Source: Allobranchiibius huperziae
GTDB lineage: Bacteria > Actinomycetota > Actinomycetes > Actinomycetales > Dermatophilaceae
Assembly (NCBI RefSeq): GCF_013410455.1
Contig: NZ_JACCFW010000001.1
Coordinates: 2,124,929 to 2,188,928, forward strand
Reading direction: 5' to 3'
Length of the DNA stretch: 64,000 nucleotides
Shown: in pieces, positions 1 to 8,161 of the stretch
Position numbering within the stretch: the stretch's first letter is position 1
Layout: each line of letters opens with the position of its first letter
Translations under genes and position numbers: made by a program
The notes under the pieces: generated by a model
What the model saw: only the letters and a program-made list of their open reading frames with translations
Database searches by the model: none
Told to the model about the DNA's origin: nothing

Positions 1-1575
1 ACCGAAGCCGCCGACGAGGCCGACGGCGTGATCACGGCGTGGTTCACCTTCGAGACCGCCGTCGGACGCGGTCGCGGGCTCCTGCGGCTCGTGGACGAGG
101 ACGGGCCCAAGGCCTTCACCCTCCTCACCACCTTGTACGAGCTCAAGGGCCACGAGGAGCCGAGGAACGAGCACCGCCCCCAGGGCGCGCAACACGGGGC
201 CACCAAGGACCGTCGGTCGTGGCTGGAGAAGCAGCAGGAGGAGATCGACAGCTTCGGCACCACCACGCAGCCGTACGTACTGGTCGTCGGCGGAGGCCAG
301 GGCGGCATCGGCCTCGGTGCTCGACTGCGTCAGTTGGGAGTGCCCAGCCTGGTGATCGACAAGCACCCGCGCCCGGGCGACCAGTGGCGCAGTCGCTACA
401 AGAGCCTCGCGTTGCACGATCCGGTCTGGTACGACCACCTGCCCTACCTGAAGTTCCCGGAGAACTGGCCGGTGTTCAGCCCGAAGGACAAGATCGCCGA
501 CTGGCTGGAGGGCTACACCAAGATCATGGAAGTGCCCTACTGGCCCAGCACGACGGCGACGTCGGCGACCTACTCGCCGCAGACGCAGACCTGGACGGTC
601 GAGGTGGAGAAGGAGGGCAAGCCGTTCACCCTGCGACCCACTCACCTGGTGCTGGCCACCGGGATGTCCGGCAAGCCCAACCTGCCGCAGTACCCCGGTA
701 TGGAGGTCTTCCGGGGCGACCAGCACCACTCGTCCGCGCACCCTGGTCCGGACGCCTACGCGGGCAGGAAGTGCGTGGTCATCGGTAGCAACAACAGTGC
801 CTTCGACATCTGCGGTGCGCTGTGGGAGAAGGGCGCCGACGTCACGATGGTGCAGCGCTCCTCGACCCACATCGTGCGCAGCGCCTCGCTGATGGAGTAC
901 GGCCTCGGCGACCTCTACTCCGAGCGGGCCCTGAAGGCCGGGGTGACCACGGAGAAGGCGGACCTGATCTTCGCCTCGCTGCCCTACCGGATCATGCACC
1001 GCTTCCAGATCCCGGCCTACGAGAAGATGGCCGAGGTCGACAAGGACTTCTACGACCGGCTCGCATCGGCCGGCTTCGATCACGACTGGGGCGACGACGG
1101 CTCCGGCCTGTTCATGAAGTACCTGCGCCGCGGATCCGGCTACTACATCGACGTGGGCTCGGCGGACCTGGTCGCGAACGGTGACGTGAAGCTCGCACAC
1201 GGCAACGTGGACCACCTCACCGAGGACGCGGTGGTGCTGGAGGACGGCACCCGGCTGCCGGCCGATCTGGTCGTCTACGCGACCGGCTACGGGTCGATGA
1301 ACGGGTGGGCGGCAGACCTGATCGACCAGGAGACCGCCGACCGGCTCGGCAAGGTCTGGGGACTGGGCTCGGACACCACCAAGGACCCCGGCCCCTGGGA
1401 GGGCGAGCAGCGCAACATGTGGAAGCCGACCAACGTCGAGCACCTCTGGATGCACGGCGGCAACCTGCATCAGTCACGGCACTACTCGCTCTATCTGGCG
1501 CTGCAGCTGAAGGCCCGCTTCGAGGGCCTCGACACGCCGGTCTACGCGCTGCAGGAGGTGCACCACACCGGCTGA
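1..1575 (+). CDS. NAD(P)/FAD-dependent monooxygenase-like oxidoreductase, 5' end outside window
   Basis: The frame is open from base 1 and the first ATG (28) lies inside a domain, so the true start is upstream of the window. The first ~50 codons resemble the end of an NTF2/SnoaL-like domain. A dinucleotide-binding loop GGGQGGIG (nt ~289-312) then begins the flavoprotein. The stretch FRGDQHHSSAH (nt ~709-741) resembles the fingerprint of flavin-containing and Baeyer-Villiger monooxygenases, and a second nucleotide-binding turn, VVIGSNNSAF, begins at about nt 775. The family uses FAD and NAD(P)H to oxygenate small organic substrates; the substrate cannot be told. The gene converges on parE, with a hairpin between them. 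The oxidoreductase class is secure; whether it oxygenates or only oxidises is inferred. Confidence 0.85.
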   Translation, partial: TEAADEADGVITAWFTFETAVGRGRGLLRLVDEDGPKAFTLLTTLYELKGHEEPRNEHRPQGAQHGATKDRRSWLEKQQEEIDSFGTTTQPYVLVVGGGQGGIGLGARLRQLGVPSLVIDKHPRPGDQWRSRYKSLALHDPVWYDHLPYLKFPENWPVFSPKDKIADWLEGYTKIMEVPYWPSTTATSATYSPQTQTWTVEVEKEGKPFTLRPTHLVLATGMSGKPNLPQYPGMEVFRGDQHHSSAHPGPDAYAGRKCVVIGSNNSAFDICGALWEKGADVTMVQRSSTHIVRSASLMEYGLGDLYSERALKAGVTTEKADLIFASLPYRIMHRFQIPAYEKMAEVDKDFYDRLASAGFDHDWGDDGSGLFMKYLRRGSGYYIDVGSADLVANGDVKLAHGNVDHLTEDAVVLEDGTRLPADLVVYATGYGSMNGWAADLIDQETADRLGKVWGLGSDTTKDPGPWEGEQRNMWKPTNVEHLWMHGGNLHQSRHYSLYLALQLKARFEGLDTPVYALQEVHHTG

Positions 1576-1582
1576 GCACCGC

Positions 1583-1631
1583 GGTCGTCAGCAGATTCCT
1601 GGCGTCGGCACCAGGAAGACGCTGACAACCG
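1583..1631. terminator. hairpin between convergent genes, also a dispersed repeat element
   Basis: Outer arms GTCAGC (1587-1592) and GCTGAC (1621-1626) enclose inner arms TTCCTGG (1596-1602) and CCAGGAA (1611-1617); GGT/ACC pairs extend the base. It lies between the stop codons of the monooxygenase and parE and could end both transcripts. A closely similar 47-nt copy is present at 30110-30156. Confidence 0.6.
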
Positions 1632-1634
1632 AGT

Positions 1635-3758
1635 TCAGACGTCGATGCGTTCCTTGTCCAGCGCAGCGGCCGAGTCGACGATGAAGTCCTTGCGCGGCGC
1701 CACATCGCTGCCCATCAGCAGGTCGAAGACCGACTCGGCCTTCTCCGCGTCCGCCATCGTGACGCGGCGCAGCATCCGGTGCCGCGGCTCCATCGTGGTC
1801 TCGGCCAGCTGGTCGGCGTCCATCTCGCCGAGGCCTTTGTAGCGCTGCGGCGTCTTGATGGTCCGCCCGCGCTTCTGCAGCTGCCCGATGGTCTGGCGCA
1901 TCTGCGCCTCGGAGTAGGTGTAGAGCACCTCCCCCTTGGAGCGGCCCTGCGCGGTGGTCTCGATGCGGTGCAGCGGAGGTACGGCGGCGTACACCTTGCC
2001 GGCCTGGACCAGGGGGCGCATGTAGCGGAAGAACAGAGTGAGCAGCAGGGTGCGGATGTGCGCGCCGTCGACGTCGGCGTCGGTCATCAGGATGACCTTG
2101 CCGTAGCGGGCGGCCTCGACCTCGAAGCTGCGCCCGGACCCCGCACCGATGACCTGGATGATCGCGGCGCACTCGGCGTTCTTCAGCATGTCGCCGACCG
2201 AGGCCTTCTGCACGTTGAGGATCTTGCCCCGGATCGGCAGGAGCGCCTGGTACTCCGAGTCGCGGGCGGCCAGCCCGGTGCCGAGCGCGCTGTCGCCCTC
2301 GACGATGAACAGCTCGGTGCGCTCCACGTCGGTGGAACGGCAGTCCTTCAGCTTGCCCGGCAGCGACGAGCTCTCCAGTGCGGTCTTGCGGCGCTGGGTC
2401 TCCTTCATGGTGCGCGCGCTGATGCGCGCCTTCATCTCGGAGACGACCTTCTCCAGCAGCTGCGCGGACTGCGTCTTGAGGTCGCGGGTCGTGGCGCTGA
2501 GAGTGGCGCTCAGTTGGGTCTCCACGACCTTCGCGACGATGGCGCGCACGGCCGAGGTGCCGAGGATCTCCTTGGTCTGCCCCTCGAACTGCGGCTCGGC
2601 CAGGCGCACGGTGACGACCGCGGTGAGGCCCGCCATCATGTCGTCCTTCTCCGGCTTGTCCGAGCCGATCTTCAGCCTGCGGGCGTTGGCCTCCAGCTGC
2701 TTGCGGAACGCCTTGACCAGGCCCTGCTCGAAACCGGCGATGTGCGTGCCGCCTTTGGGGGTCGCCACGATGTTGACGAACGAGGACACGGTGGTCTCGT
2801 AGCCGCTGCCCCAGCGCAGCGCCACGTCGACGACGGCCTCGCGCTCCACCTCCTGGGAGCTCATGTGACCGAGCTCGTCGAGCACCGGCACCGTCTCGGT
2901 GAACGTGCCCGATCCCTGCAGGCGCCAGGTGCCGGTCAGCGGAGTGTCGGGAGCCAGGAAGTCGGTGAACTCCGAGATACCGCCGTCGTGGTGGTAGATC
3001 TCCTCGTGCGGCCCGTCCGCGCCGGGGGTGCCGGCCAGGCGTCGTTCGTCGCGGATGACCACCCGCAGACCAGGGATGAGGAACGAGGTCTGCCGCGCGC
3101 GCGCCGCGAGCACCGTGTCGTCGAAGTGGGTGTCCTTGGGGAAGACCTGATGGTCGGCCCAATAGCGGATCCGGGTGCCGGTCACGCCCCGCTTGACCTT
3201 GCCCACCACCCGCAGCTCGCTGCGGTCGACGAACGGCGTGAACGGGCTGTCCGGACCGGTGCCCGCTTTGTCGTCGAAGACACCGGGCTCACCGCGCCGG
3301 AAGCTCATCGCGTGGGTCTTGCCGTCACGGTCGATCTCGATGTCCAGCCTGCTGGACAGCGCGTTGACGACCGACGCACCGACGCCGTGCAGTCCGCCGG
3401 TGGCGGTGTAGGAGCTGCCGCCGAACTTGCCGCCCGCGTGCAGCTTGGTCATCACGACCTCGACGCCGGACAACCCGGTGCGCGGCTCGGCGTCGACGGG
3501 GATACCGCGGCCCCGGTCGACGACCTGCACGGACCCGTCCTGGTGCAGCACCACGTCGATGCGGTCGCCGTGCCCGTTCAGCACCTCGTCGACCGAGTTG
3601 TCGATGATCTCCCACAGGCAGTGCATGAGGCCGCGCGAATCGGTGGAGCCGATGTACATGCCCGGCCGCTTGCGGACCGCCTCCAGACCCTCGAGGACCT
3701 GCAGGTGCCGCGCCGAATAGTCACCGGCCCGGTCCACGCCCTGCTTGCTGCCTGCCAC
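1635..3758 (-). CDS. parE: DNA topoisomerase IV subunit B (GyrB/ParE type)
   Basis: The 707-residue product is an ATP-driven subunit of a type II topoisomerase that relaxes or decatenates DNA with ParC/GyrA. The GHKL ATPase residues are visible (E50, N54 in EIIDNSVDE; GGLHGVGASV at 121-130). They are followed by the transducer domain, the TOPRIM motif EGDSA (487-491) and the metal-binding TDADVDG (559-565). Length and the lack of a GyrB-type insertion fit actinobacterial ParE. The GTG start at 3758 has a strong Shine-Dalgarno sequence GGAGGAG six bases upstream. A parC partner is not in the window. The adjacent divergent DUF7455 gene is a common neighbour in actinobacteria. A second GyrB paralogue is the alternative reading. 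Confidence 0.9.
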   Translation of the reverse strand: MAGSKQGVDRAGDYSARHLQVLEGLEAVRKRPGMYIGSTDSRGLMHCLWEIIDNSVDEVLNGHGDRIDVVLHQDGSVQVVDRGRGIPVDAEPRTGLSGVEVVMTKLHAGGKFGGSSYTATGGLHGVGASVVNALSSRLDIEIDRDGKTHAMSFRRGEPGVFDDKAGTGPDSPFTPFVDRSELRVVGKVKRGVTGTRIRYWADHQVFPKDTHFDDTVLAARARQTSFLIPGLRVVIRDERRLAGTPGADGPHEEIYHHDGGISEFTDFLAPDTPLTGTWRLQGSGTFTETVPVLDELGHMSSQEVEREAVVDVALRWGSGYETTVSSFVNIVATPKGGTHIAGFEQGLVKAFRKQLEANARRLKIGSDKPEKDDMMAGLTAVVTVRLAEPQFEGQTKEILGTSAVRAIVAKVVETQLSATLSATTRDLKTQSAQLLEKVVSEMKARISARTMKETQRRKTALESSSLPGKLKDCRSTDVERTELFIVEGDSALGTGLAARDSEYQALLPIRGKILNVQKASVGDMLKNAECAAIIQVIGAGSGRSFEVEAARYGKVILMTDADVDGAHIRTLLLTLFFRYMRPLVQAGKVYAAVPPLHRIETTAQGRSKGEVLYTYSEAQMRQTIGQLQKRGRTIKTPQRYKGLGEMDADQLAETTMEPRHRMLRRVTMADAEKAESVFDLLMGSDVAPRKDFIVDSAAALDKERIDV

Positions 3759-4043
3759 CCGCCACTCCTCCGCCCGCAGTCGTGCCGCGGTCTCGTGTCC
3801 TTGGAATCTGCTCGTCGAGAGCTACTGGCGGGCAGGCTATCCCGGCCCGGTGACAGGTGATGCGCACCACACGCGGGCCAGCTACCACTGGGGAATGGCA
3901 TTGCATGCTTGACTGTTGATCGTGTCGAAGGGCGAAACCCGATCCGGGAACATCTCGGCTTCGAATGACGTCCTAGGTACGCGGCCCACGTGGGCCAACC
4001 GCCGTAGGCGCCCGCAGGCGTCCCGACGAAAGGATGAACGACC

Positions 4044-4259
4044 ATGGCAACAGCCTTCGCCCCGACTCTGACAGCGGCCGACCGGTGTGACCGGTGCGGC
4101 GCCCAGGCCTTCATCCGTGCACGCCTCGCCGAAGACCACGAGTTGCTCTTCTGCGCGCACCACGGTCGTGAGCACATCGACAAGTTGCGCGCCGTCGCCC
4201 TCGAGGTCGTCGACGAGACCGAGCGTCTCGACGAGACCCCCTCGACACCGCAGGTCTGA
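4044..4259 (+). CDS. DUF7455 small zinc-ribbon-like protein
   Basis: A 71-residue protein with C15-x2-C18 and C37-x2-H40 arranged like a small zinc ribbon, followed by an acidic helical tail. It matches the actinobacterial DUF7455 family, which is usually encoded close to parE or the principal sigma factor gene. The function is unknown. Metal binding is inferred only from the Cys/His pattern. An AAGGA Shine-Dalgarno sequence precedes the ATG. The ~285-bp gap to the divergent parE gene holds a TTGACT-like -35 near 3910 but no clear -10, so I do not assign a promoter. Confidence 0.85.
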   Translation: MATAFAPTLTAADRCDRCGAQAFIRARLAEDHELLFCAHHGREHIDKLRAVALEVVDETERLDETPSTPQV

Positions 4260-4352
4260 TCGGCCGCGGGACGGTCATCGTCCCCGGCCACGGACACGCC
4301 CGCTCCGCATCCGCGGGGCGGGCGTCGTCATGTCCGATGAGAGAGGCACGTC

Positions 4353-4835
4353 ATGCAGACCGCCACCGTCCTCGCCGCGGTGCTGATCGTCGTCGGGACG
4401 CTCGGGGTGCTGATCCCGGTGTTGCCGGGGACGCTGCTGTGCGTGGCGGGCGTGCTGCTCTGGTCGGCGACGACCGGCGGAGCCACGGCATGGTCGATCT
4501 TCGCGGGGAGCGTCGTGCTCGCGCTGGTCGGCTGGACGTGCAAGTACCTGCTGCCCGGTCGGCGCCTCAGCTCCGCCGGTGTCCCCCGGGCCACCATGCT
4601 GGTCGGGACCGTGTGTGCCGTCGTGGGGTTCTTCGTGATCCCGTACGTCGGACTCGCGCTGGGCTTCGTAATCGGGGTCTACGTGGCCGAGCACGCCCGT
4701 CTACGGGATGCCGTCGCTGCGCGGCGAGCCACGGCGGCCGCCGTGCGGGCGGTGTTGATGAGCGTGGGGATCGAACTGTCGACAGCTACGGCGATCGCCG
4801 TGCTGTGGGTGTGCGGCCTGCTGCTCACCCGCTGA
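4353..4835 (+). CDS. DUF456 family membrane protein
   Basis: A 160-residue, very hydrophobic protein with about four to five membrane segments. Its glycine/proline-rich N-terminal hairpin (GTLGVLIPVLPGTLL) is typical of DUF456. The family is widespread in bacteria and uncharacterised. The ATG is preceded by GAGAGG. The gene follows the DUF7455 gene on the same strand after ~95 nt and may be cotranscribed. The stop region forms a short hairpin CCCGC-TGAT-GCGGG (4828-4841) facing the convergent DUF3040 gene. Confidence 0.85.
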   Translation: MQTATVLAAVLIVVGTLGVLIPVLPGTLLCVAGVLLWSATTGGATAWSIFAGSVVLALVGWTCKYLLPGRRLSSAGVPRATMLVGTVCAVVGFFVIPYVGLALGFVIGVYVAEHARLRDAVAARRATAAAVRAVLMSVGIELSTATAIAVLWVCGLLLTR

Positions 4836-4850
4836 TGCGGGGAGGGCGTG

Positions 4851-5276
4851 CTACCAGCCGGAGCCGCCTCGACGGCGTTCCCACCGCTGCTCGACCCGTT
4901 GCATGAAGCCGCCCTGTGGTCCGTTGCCGCGCCCTGCGGACCGGCGCCGACGACGCCGGTTCAGCCGCTGCACCCCGCCGTCGGGCTGCACCGATCCGAG
5001 CGAGGGTCCACCGGGGCCGGTCGGGCTCACTGCGTACGCGGCGGCACCCACCATCACCGCGAAACCGAGCGCACCCACCGGGACCACTCGGATGAGGATG
5101 CCGGCCACGAGGGTGGCGACACCGACGACCAACAGGACAGCGCCCAAAGCGAGTCGCCGTCGGGCGCGGGCCCGAGCAGGGTCGGCCACCATGTGCGACG
5201 CGAACTTGGGATCATCGGCGCTCAACGCCTCTTCCATCTGTTCGAGCAGACGCTGCTCGCGCTCGGAGAGCGGCAC
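4851..5276 (-). CDS. DUF3040 membrane protein
   Basis: A 141-residue protein opening with VPLSEREQRLLEQMEEAL and an ALSADDPKFA motif, the signature of DUF3040. Two adjacent transmembrane helices (about residues 50-95) and a basic, Arg-rich C-terminal tail follow. I use the GTG at 5276 because GGGAGG lies five bases upstream and family members start at exactly this peptide. An ATG further upstream would add 29 poorly matching residues. A possible -10 (TATTCT, 5343-5348) lies ~65 bp upstream. Function unknown; in other actinobacteria the family often lies near the cell-division gene cluster, which is absent here. Confidence 0.85.
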   Translation of the reverse strand: MPLSEREQRLLEQMEEALSADDPKFASHMVADPARARARRRLALGAVLLVVGVATLVAGILIRVVPVGALGFAVMVGAAAYAVSPTGPGGPSLGSVQPDGGVQRLNRRRRRRSAGRGNGPQGGFMQRVEQRWERRRGGSGW

Positions 5277-5404
5277 GGTGACCTCCCGACGATTCGTCAT
5301 GGGCAAGAAGTTCGCGAAGGGCCATCGCGGACCATGGACCCAAGAATAAGTGTCGCATCCCACACGCGTCTGCGAATGGGTCGGGACACCTTTTCCTCCT
5401 CATC

Positions 5405-5926
5405 TTACGGCCGTCGGAGCGGGCTGACGTACCCCGGAAGGGGTGTATACATCGGCAGCCCCAGCCGGGACAGGACCAGCTCCAGGAACATCTCCGCCTG
5501 ACGCACCAGATCGTCGGCCTCCCGGGCCGTCAGATGTGCCCGCCCGCGCTCCGCGCTCGCTCCCCGCGCGCTGGTGAGGGCGAAGAACTCCGCCCACTCG
5601 GTGAGCTCCGGGACGCCGGCGACGAGCGTGGTCCACACGTCGCGGCGGGCCGACCGCCGTCGCGTCGAGATCCGGTTCGCCACCAGGGCGGTGGCCGCCC
5701 GCAGCGCGCCGAGCTGGGCCAGTGCGTAGCGCTCGGTGGTGCCGTTGCTGTGACACGCCTCCAGGAGCGCCTCCCGTGCGCGGTCGACGAGCTCCAGCAC
5801 CGCCACCGACGACGCTCCGCCGGTGCTGTCGGCGACAGGCGGGACACTGCGAGGCGCGGGACTTCGCGCAGGGCGGGAGAGGGTGGGGGCGTCGGGGGTG
5901 ATGGGCATGGTCGATGTGCTGGGCAT
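5405..5926 (-). CDS. SAV_6107-family HEPN domain protein, LexA-controlled
   Basis: A 173-residue protein with a low-complexity N-terminus (~40 residues) and an all-helical region rich in Ala/Leu/Arg that resembles the SAV_6107 HEPN family. HEPN folds often bind or cleave nucleic acid, but I do not see a convincing catalytic Arg-x4-6-His motif, so no nuclease activity is claimed. The promoter has TTGCCG, a 17-bp spacer and TAGAGT, and a perfect LexA box overlaps the expected transcription start. The gene is therefore probably induced by DNA damage. It lies downstream of metF on the same strand, as in other actinobacteria. The role in DNA-damage response is inferred only from the operator. Confidence 0.75.
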   Translation of the reverse strand: MPSTSTMPITPDAPTLSRPARSPAPRSVPPVADSTGGASSVAVLELVDRAREALLEACHSNGTTERYALAQLGALRAATALVANRISTRRRSARRDVWTTLVAGVPELTEWAEFFALTSARGASAERGRAHLTAREADDLVRQAEMFLELVLSRLGLPMYTPLPGYVSPLRRP

Positions 5927-5946
5927 GACGGCCTCGCTTCGTCGTA

Positions 5947-5962
5947 TCGAACGTCTGTTCGA
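5947..5962. promoter_or_regulatory. LexA/SOS box
   Basis: The sequence TCGAACGTCTGTTCGA is a perfect match to the actinobacterial LexA operator TCGAAC-N4-GTTCGA. It lies two bases downstream of the -10 element of the HEPN gene promoter and 20 bp before its start codon, where bound repressor would block initiation. Confidence 0.85.
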
Positions 5963-5964
5963 CG

Positions 5965-5993
5965 ACTCTATGCCGTGCCACCGACAGCGGCAA
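5965..5993 (-). promoter_or_regulatory. promoter of the HEPN gene
   Basis: Read on the minus strand, -35 TTGCCG (5988-5993), a 17-bp spacer and -10 TAGAGT (5965-5970) form a good housekeeping-type promoter. The LexA box sits immediately downstream. Confidence 0.75.
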
Positions 5994-6019
5994 TGCCCGC
6001 CGACGTGCCGGGCGGGGCC

Positions 6020-6994
6020 CTAGCCCGAGACGGCGCCGACCGGCACGGCGCTCCTGCCCGACGCCAGGTTGCGGTAGACCTCCAGCGTCGCGGTCGACCG
6101 GTTCATCGTGATGAAGTGGATGCCCGGCGCGCCCTCGTCGAGCAACCGGTCGGCGTGCTCGGTGCAGATCGCCACACCGACCCGTCGCACTGCCTCCTTG
6201 TCGTGCGCGACCTGCTCGATCCGGCGTACGACGTCGGCCGCGAGCGGCTGACCGTTAAGCTTGGTCATCCGATCCAACTGGCTCGCGTAGGTCACGGGCA
6301 TCAGGCCCGGCACGATCGGTAGATCCCGCCCGCGCGCGGCAACCAGGTCGCGCAACCGCAGGTAGGCATCCACGTCGGTGACCATCTGGGTGATGGCGAA
6401 CGACGCCCCGGCGTCGGCCTTGCGCACCAGCGCGTCGGCGTCGTCCTCGAGGCTGCGCGACTCCGGGTGCTTGTCAGGAAAGGCCGCGACACCCACCGTG
6501 AACGAGCCGAGCGATCCGATCAGACCGACGAGCTGATCCGCGTGGTCCAGGCCCTCCGGGTGCGCGGTCCACGGGGTGCCGAGGCCGCCGGCGGGATCAC
6601 CGCGCAGCGCCAGGATGTTGCGGATGCCGGCGTCGGCGTACTCCCCGACCACCTGCCGCAGCGATGCCAGCGAGGACCCGACACAGGTCAGGTGCGCCAT
6701 CGTCGTGAGGGTGGTCTCCCGCTGGATGCGGCCGGTCACCCGCACGGTGCCGTCACGGGTCGAACCCCCCGCGCCGTAGGTGACCGACACGAACGACGGG
6801 CGCACCTGCTCCAGCCTGCGGATCGACTCCCACAACACGGCCTCGCCCGCCTCGTCGCGGGGCGGCATGAACTCGAAGCTGAAGCTGGGCGGCCCGGCGG
6901 ACAGCAGATCGGGGATGCTCACGCGCGCGCCGACGGTCCGGCGCGCATGCTCGCCGGGCCGTGGGGGTAAGCGTCCGGGAACGGCCTCTGACAT
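6020..6994 (-). CDS. metF: methylenetetrahydrofolate reductase
   Basis: The 324-residue flavoprotein reduces 5,10-methylene-THF to 5-methyl-THF for methionine synthesis. After a variable N-terminus the MetF core starts with SIPDLLSAGPPSFSFEFMPP, with the family's Glu in the SFEFMPPRD motif. It continues through VTYGAGGSTRDGTVR (substrate/FAD pocket), the LALRGDP motif and a final GIHFITMNRS segment. The ATG at 6994 is chosen because a TATCAT box lies exactly six bases upstream, suggesting a leaderless transcript. A GTG at 6922 would give a start closer to some relatives. The gene is divergent from the polyprenyl synthase gene, as in M. tuberculosis Rv2172c/Rv2173. Confidence 0.92.
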   Translation of the reverse strand: MSEAVPGRLPPRPGEHARRTVGARVSIPDLLSAGPPSFSFEFMPPRDEAGEAVLWESIRRLEQVRPSFVSVTYGAGGSTRDGTVRVTGRIQRETTLTTMAHLTCVGSSLASLRQVVGEYADAGIRNILALRGDPAGGLGTPWTAHPEGLDHADQLVGLIGSLGSFTVGVAAFPDKHPESRSLEDDADALVRKADAGASFAITQMVTDVDAYLRLRDLVAARGRDLPIVPGLMPVTYASQLDRMTKLNGQPLAADVVRRIEQVAHDKEAVRRVGVAICTEHADRLLDEGAPGIHFITMNRSTATLEVYRNLASGRSAVPVGAVSG

Positions 6995-7000
6995 GCGACG

Positions 7001-7006
7001 ATGATA
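7001..7006 (-). promoter_or_regulatory. -10 box of metF
   Basis: TATCAT on the minus strand, six bases before the metF ATG; implies a leaderless mRNA and supports that start. Confidence 0.65.
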
Positions 7007-7069
7007 GAGGTGCGTGCGCCAACTACGCTGCGGGACAACAGCCCGCGAGATCCACCGGAAGGACAGCCC

Positions 7070-8152
7070 GTGCCGGACCCGTTGGATGTCGCGGATCTGC
7101 GCGTCCGGGTGCAGGCGGTGCTCGACACCGCGCAGGCGCGTCAGCGCGACGTGCTCGCGCCGCTCGGACCCGACGTCGCCGAGTTGTCCGACGGGATCTT
7201 CCAGCTCCTGCGCGGAGGCAAGCGACTGCGCGCGGCATTCCTCTACTGGGGCTACCGCGCGGCCGGCGGGCGCGACAGCGACGCCCTGGTCCAGGTCGCC
7301 ACGTCGATGGAGATGTTCCAGGCGGCGGCACTCATCCACGACGACGTGATGGACCATTCCGACACGCGACGGGGTATGCCGACCGCGCACCGCCGCCTCG
7401 CCGCTCGCCACGCCCGGGAGGGCTGGGAGGGCGACGGCGAGGACTTCGGCAACGCCGGGGCCATCCTCGCCGGGGACCTGTGCCTGGTGTGGACCGATGA
7501 GCTGTTCGTGGGCAGCGGTCTGCCGCACGCCGAGCTCGCCCGCGGCCGGGACCAGTTCGACGCGATGCGCACGCAGCTGATGGGCGGCCAGTTCCTCGAC
7601 GTGCTGGACTCGGTGCGCGACTGGGCGACGCTGACCACCGATGAGCGGATCGAGGAAGCGCTTCGCGTCGTTCGTTACAAGAGCGCCAACTACACCGTGG
7701 TCCAACCGCTGCTGATCGGAGCCGACTGCGCCGGGGTCGGCGCCTCGACGCGCTCGGCGCTCGCGGCGTACGGAACGGCCCTCGGCGACGCCTTCCAGCT
7801 GCGCGACGACCTGCTCGGGGTCTTCGGCGACCCCGAGCAGACGGGCAAACCGGCCGGGGACGACCTGCTCGAGGGCAAGCGCACGGCGCTCGTCGCCTTC
7901 GCGCTCGATGACGTCGCCCCGGCGGATCTGAGCCGGTTCACGGCGCTCTTCGGGTCGCCGGACCTGGACGAGGAGCAGGTGGCGTGGCTGCGCGACCTGT
8001 GCAAACGCTCGGGTGCGGTCGACCGGGTCGAAGGGATGATCCAGGAGCGGGTGCTCGTCGCGCGGGAGCAGCTGCGCGGTGCCGTGCTCGACGAGGAGTC
8101 CGCCGTGATCCTGCACGATCTGATCGACGTCGCGACGGCGCGCGACTCCTGA
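7070..8152 (+). CDS. polyprenyl (geranylgeranyl-type) diphosphate synthase
   Basis: The 360-residue trans-prenyltransferase condenses isopentenyl diphosphate with allylic diphosphates to make isoprenoid chains. The first Asp-rich motif is IHDDVMDHSDTRRG (about residues 89-102) and the second is LRDDLLGVFGD (about 243-253). GGKRLRAA (49-56) is the conserved Lys-Arg diphosphate site. The GTG start at 7070 follows GGAAGG with proper spacing; an earlier ATG at 7001 would overlap the metF promoter. Its place between metF and the Rv2175c/pknL pair matches M. tuberculosis idsA2 (Rv2173), except that the mannosyltransferase gene found there is missing. Product length cannot be predicted with certainty. 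Confidence 0.9.
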   Translation: MPDPLDVADLRVRVQAVLDTAQARQRDVLAPLGPDVAELSDGIFQLLRGGKRLRAAFLYWGYRAAGGRDSDALVQVATSMEMFQAAALIHDDVMDHSDTRRGMPTAHRRLAARHAREGWEGDGEDFGNAGAILAGDLCLVWTDELFVGSGLPHAELARGRDQFDAMRTQLMGGQFLDVLDSVRDWATLTTDERIEEALRVVRYKSANYTVVQPLLIGADCAGVGASTRSALAAYGTALGDAFQLRDDLLGVFGDPEQTGKPAGDDLLEGKRTALVAFALDDVAPADLSRFTALFGSPDLDEEQVAWLRDLCKRSGAVDRVEGMIQERVLVAREQLRGAVLDEESAVILHDLIDVATARDS

Positions 8153-8161
8153 CCGGGCGGG

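Noticed and set aside
1588-3162. Long antisense or alternate-frame open frames across parE, such as 524 codons at 1588-3162 and 693 codons on the plus strand
   Set aside because: They are by-products of very high GC at third codon positions; their translations are Arg/Ala/Gly-rich with no recognisable domain, while parE is fully conserved.
5405-5926. Toxin-antitoxin pair formed by the HEPN gene
   Set aside because: No small partner gene or MNT domain lies beside it, and the gene has its own LexA-controlled promoter.
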